64,000 bases of DNA from Gallionellales bacterium GWA2_60_18 (lineage in GTDB: Bacteria > Pseudomonadota > Gammaproteobacteria > Burkholderiales > Gallionellaceae). The notes under the pieces were generated by a model that did no database searches, was not told where the DNA came from, and saw nothing but the letters and a program-made list of their open reading frames with translations. The translations under genes and the position numbers were made by a program. Positions 63,312-64,000 of this stretch are shown here, in pieces. The stretch lies in the NCBI GenBank assembly GCA_001801105.1, contig MGWS01000026.1:26748-90747 (forward strand). The letters are read 5' to 3'. Numbering within the stretch: the stretch's first letter is position 1; each line of letters begins with the position of its first letter.

Positions 63312-64000
63312 ATGCAATCCATCCAGAATCTGATCGATAACGTCGAGAGGGTCATCGTCGGCAAACGCCCGGTGATCGAACTGGCCGTCATCTCCATGCT
63401 CTGTCGCGGCCACGTGCTGCTGGAAGACGTGCCGGGCACCGGCAAGACCATGCTGGCCCGCGCGCTGGCCCGCTCGGTGGCGGTCGATATGAAGCGCCTG
63501 CAATGCACGCCCGACCTGCTGCCTTCGGATATCTCCGGCGTGCCCATCTACAACCAGAAGACCGCCGATTTCGAGTTTCGTCCGGGGCCGGTGTTCACGC
63601 ATATCCTGCTGGCCGACGAGATCAACCGCGCCACGCCGCGCGCGCAATCCGCGTTGCTGGAATGCATGGAGGAGTTCCGCGTCAGCGTGGACGGCACGAC
63701 CTACGACCTGCCGCCGCTGTTCATGGTGCTGGCCACGCAGAACCCCATCGATATGGCCGGCACGCATGTGTTGCCGGAAGCCCAGCTCGACCGTTTCTTC
63801 GTGCGGCTCAGCGTCGGTTATCCCACGCTGGAAGAAGAGGTGAAGATACTGGACGCGCAGGCACTGGTGCATCCCATCGAGAAGCTGCAGGCGGTGACCA
63901 CGGAAGCGGAGATACTGGCGGTGCGCGAGACGGTGAAGCAGGTCCATATCAATCCCGACGTGGCCGAATACATCGCCCGCATCACCGCCGCCACCCGCCA
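63312..64000 (+). CDS. MoxR-family AAA ATPase (3' end outside window)
   Basis: The frame from ATG 63312 is open to the window edge and encodes at least 229 residues of a MoxR ATPase. Walker A EDVPGTGKTMLARAL, Walker B HILLADEINRATPRAQSALLE and the sensor LFMVLATQNPIDMAGT are clear. MoxR ATPases act as chaperones that help insert metals or assemble complexes with VWA-domain partners, which usually follow downstream. Not complete here. Confidence 0.93.
   Translation, partial: MQSIQNLIDNVERVIVGKRPVIELAVISMLCRGHVLLEDVPGTGKTMLARALARSVAVDMKRLQCTPDLLPSDISGVPIYNQKTADFEFRPGPVFTHILLADEINRATPRAQSALLECMEEFRVSVDGTTYDLPPLFMVLATQNPIDMAGTHVLPEAQLDRFFVRLSVGYPTLEEEVKILDAQALVHPIEKLQAVTTEAEILAVRETVKQVHINPDVAEYIARITAATR

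Overview
The window looks like chromosome from a GC-rich betaproteobacterium. The gene set (RNase E next to RluC, RlmM, an Mla-type cassette, a long-chain beta-oxidation set, CrcB with a DUF190 partner, HupE) and the many short palindromic repeats would fit a Gallionellaceae/Nitrosomonadales-like genome. That placement is inference, since no rRNA or phylogenetic marker was compared.

Positions 1 to about 17175 are the right arm of a Mu-like transposable prophage. The order is protease with nested scaffold, capsid decoration, major capsid, small head and connector proteins, tail terminator, sheath, tube, tail chaperone with a frameshift extension, tape measure, DNA-circularisation/baseplate hub proteins, spike, wedge, baseplate J, gp48-like protein, fibre, a small fibre-associated protein and an N-terminally truncated adenine methylase. 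It ends in three 22-bp-spaced repeats and a TGTA-type terminus. Host DNA resumes just before a tRNA-Asn gene with its own promoter and terminator.

From 17435 to 23049 lie two AsmA-like genes. The second is a 1284-residue fusion of a small N-terminal domain, a very long coiled coil, a class III nucleotide cyclase domain, one membrane span and a periplasmic AsmA-like domain. It is the most unusual single protein here. From 23126 to 46250 the genes are housekeeping: aminotransferase, uvrB, a DEAD-box helicase, a low-molecular-weight phosphatase, rne and rluC (divergent), an Mla-type ABC cassette with an MCE protein and lipoprotein, a dCTP deaminase, rlmM, a HAD phosphatase, sppA, a DUF255 thioredoxin-fold protein, tesA head-to-head with a YbbA-type ATPase, and radA.

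From 46251 to 55935 there is a cysteine-rich DUF1540 protein, a thioredoxin/CcdA-type membrane protein, and a fatty-acid cluster: acyl-CoA dehydrogenase, acyl-CoA ligase, thioesterase and hydroxyacyl-CoA dehydrogenase/enoyl-CoA hydratase. The matching thiolase is at 58501. Between them sits an insertion of about 2.5 kb: a 111-bp MITE with 19-bp inverted repeats and CTAA target duplications, two AT-rich genes (a small membrane protein and a coiled-coil HNH nuclease), and a Fic protein. Convergent with fic is a 57-codon gene on the minus strand whose product carries a Fic-inhibitor-like SxxxE motif and whose promoter implies leaderless translation. This is a candidate toxin-antitoxin arrangement that ordinary ORF size cut-offs would miss.

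The end of the window carries an ATP-grasp-like gene, crcB, DUF190, hupE, a secreted dienelactone hydrolase and the 5' part of a MoxR ATPase. Palindromic repeats of several families are scattered between genes. Three protein genes (acyl-CoA ligase, hydroxyacyl-CoA dehydrogenase, ATP-grasp protein) contain repeat DNA inserted in frame.
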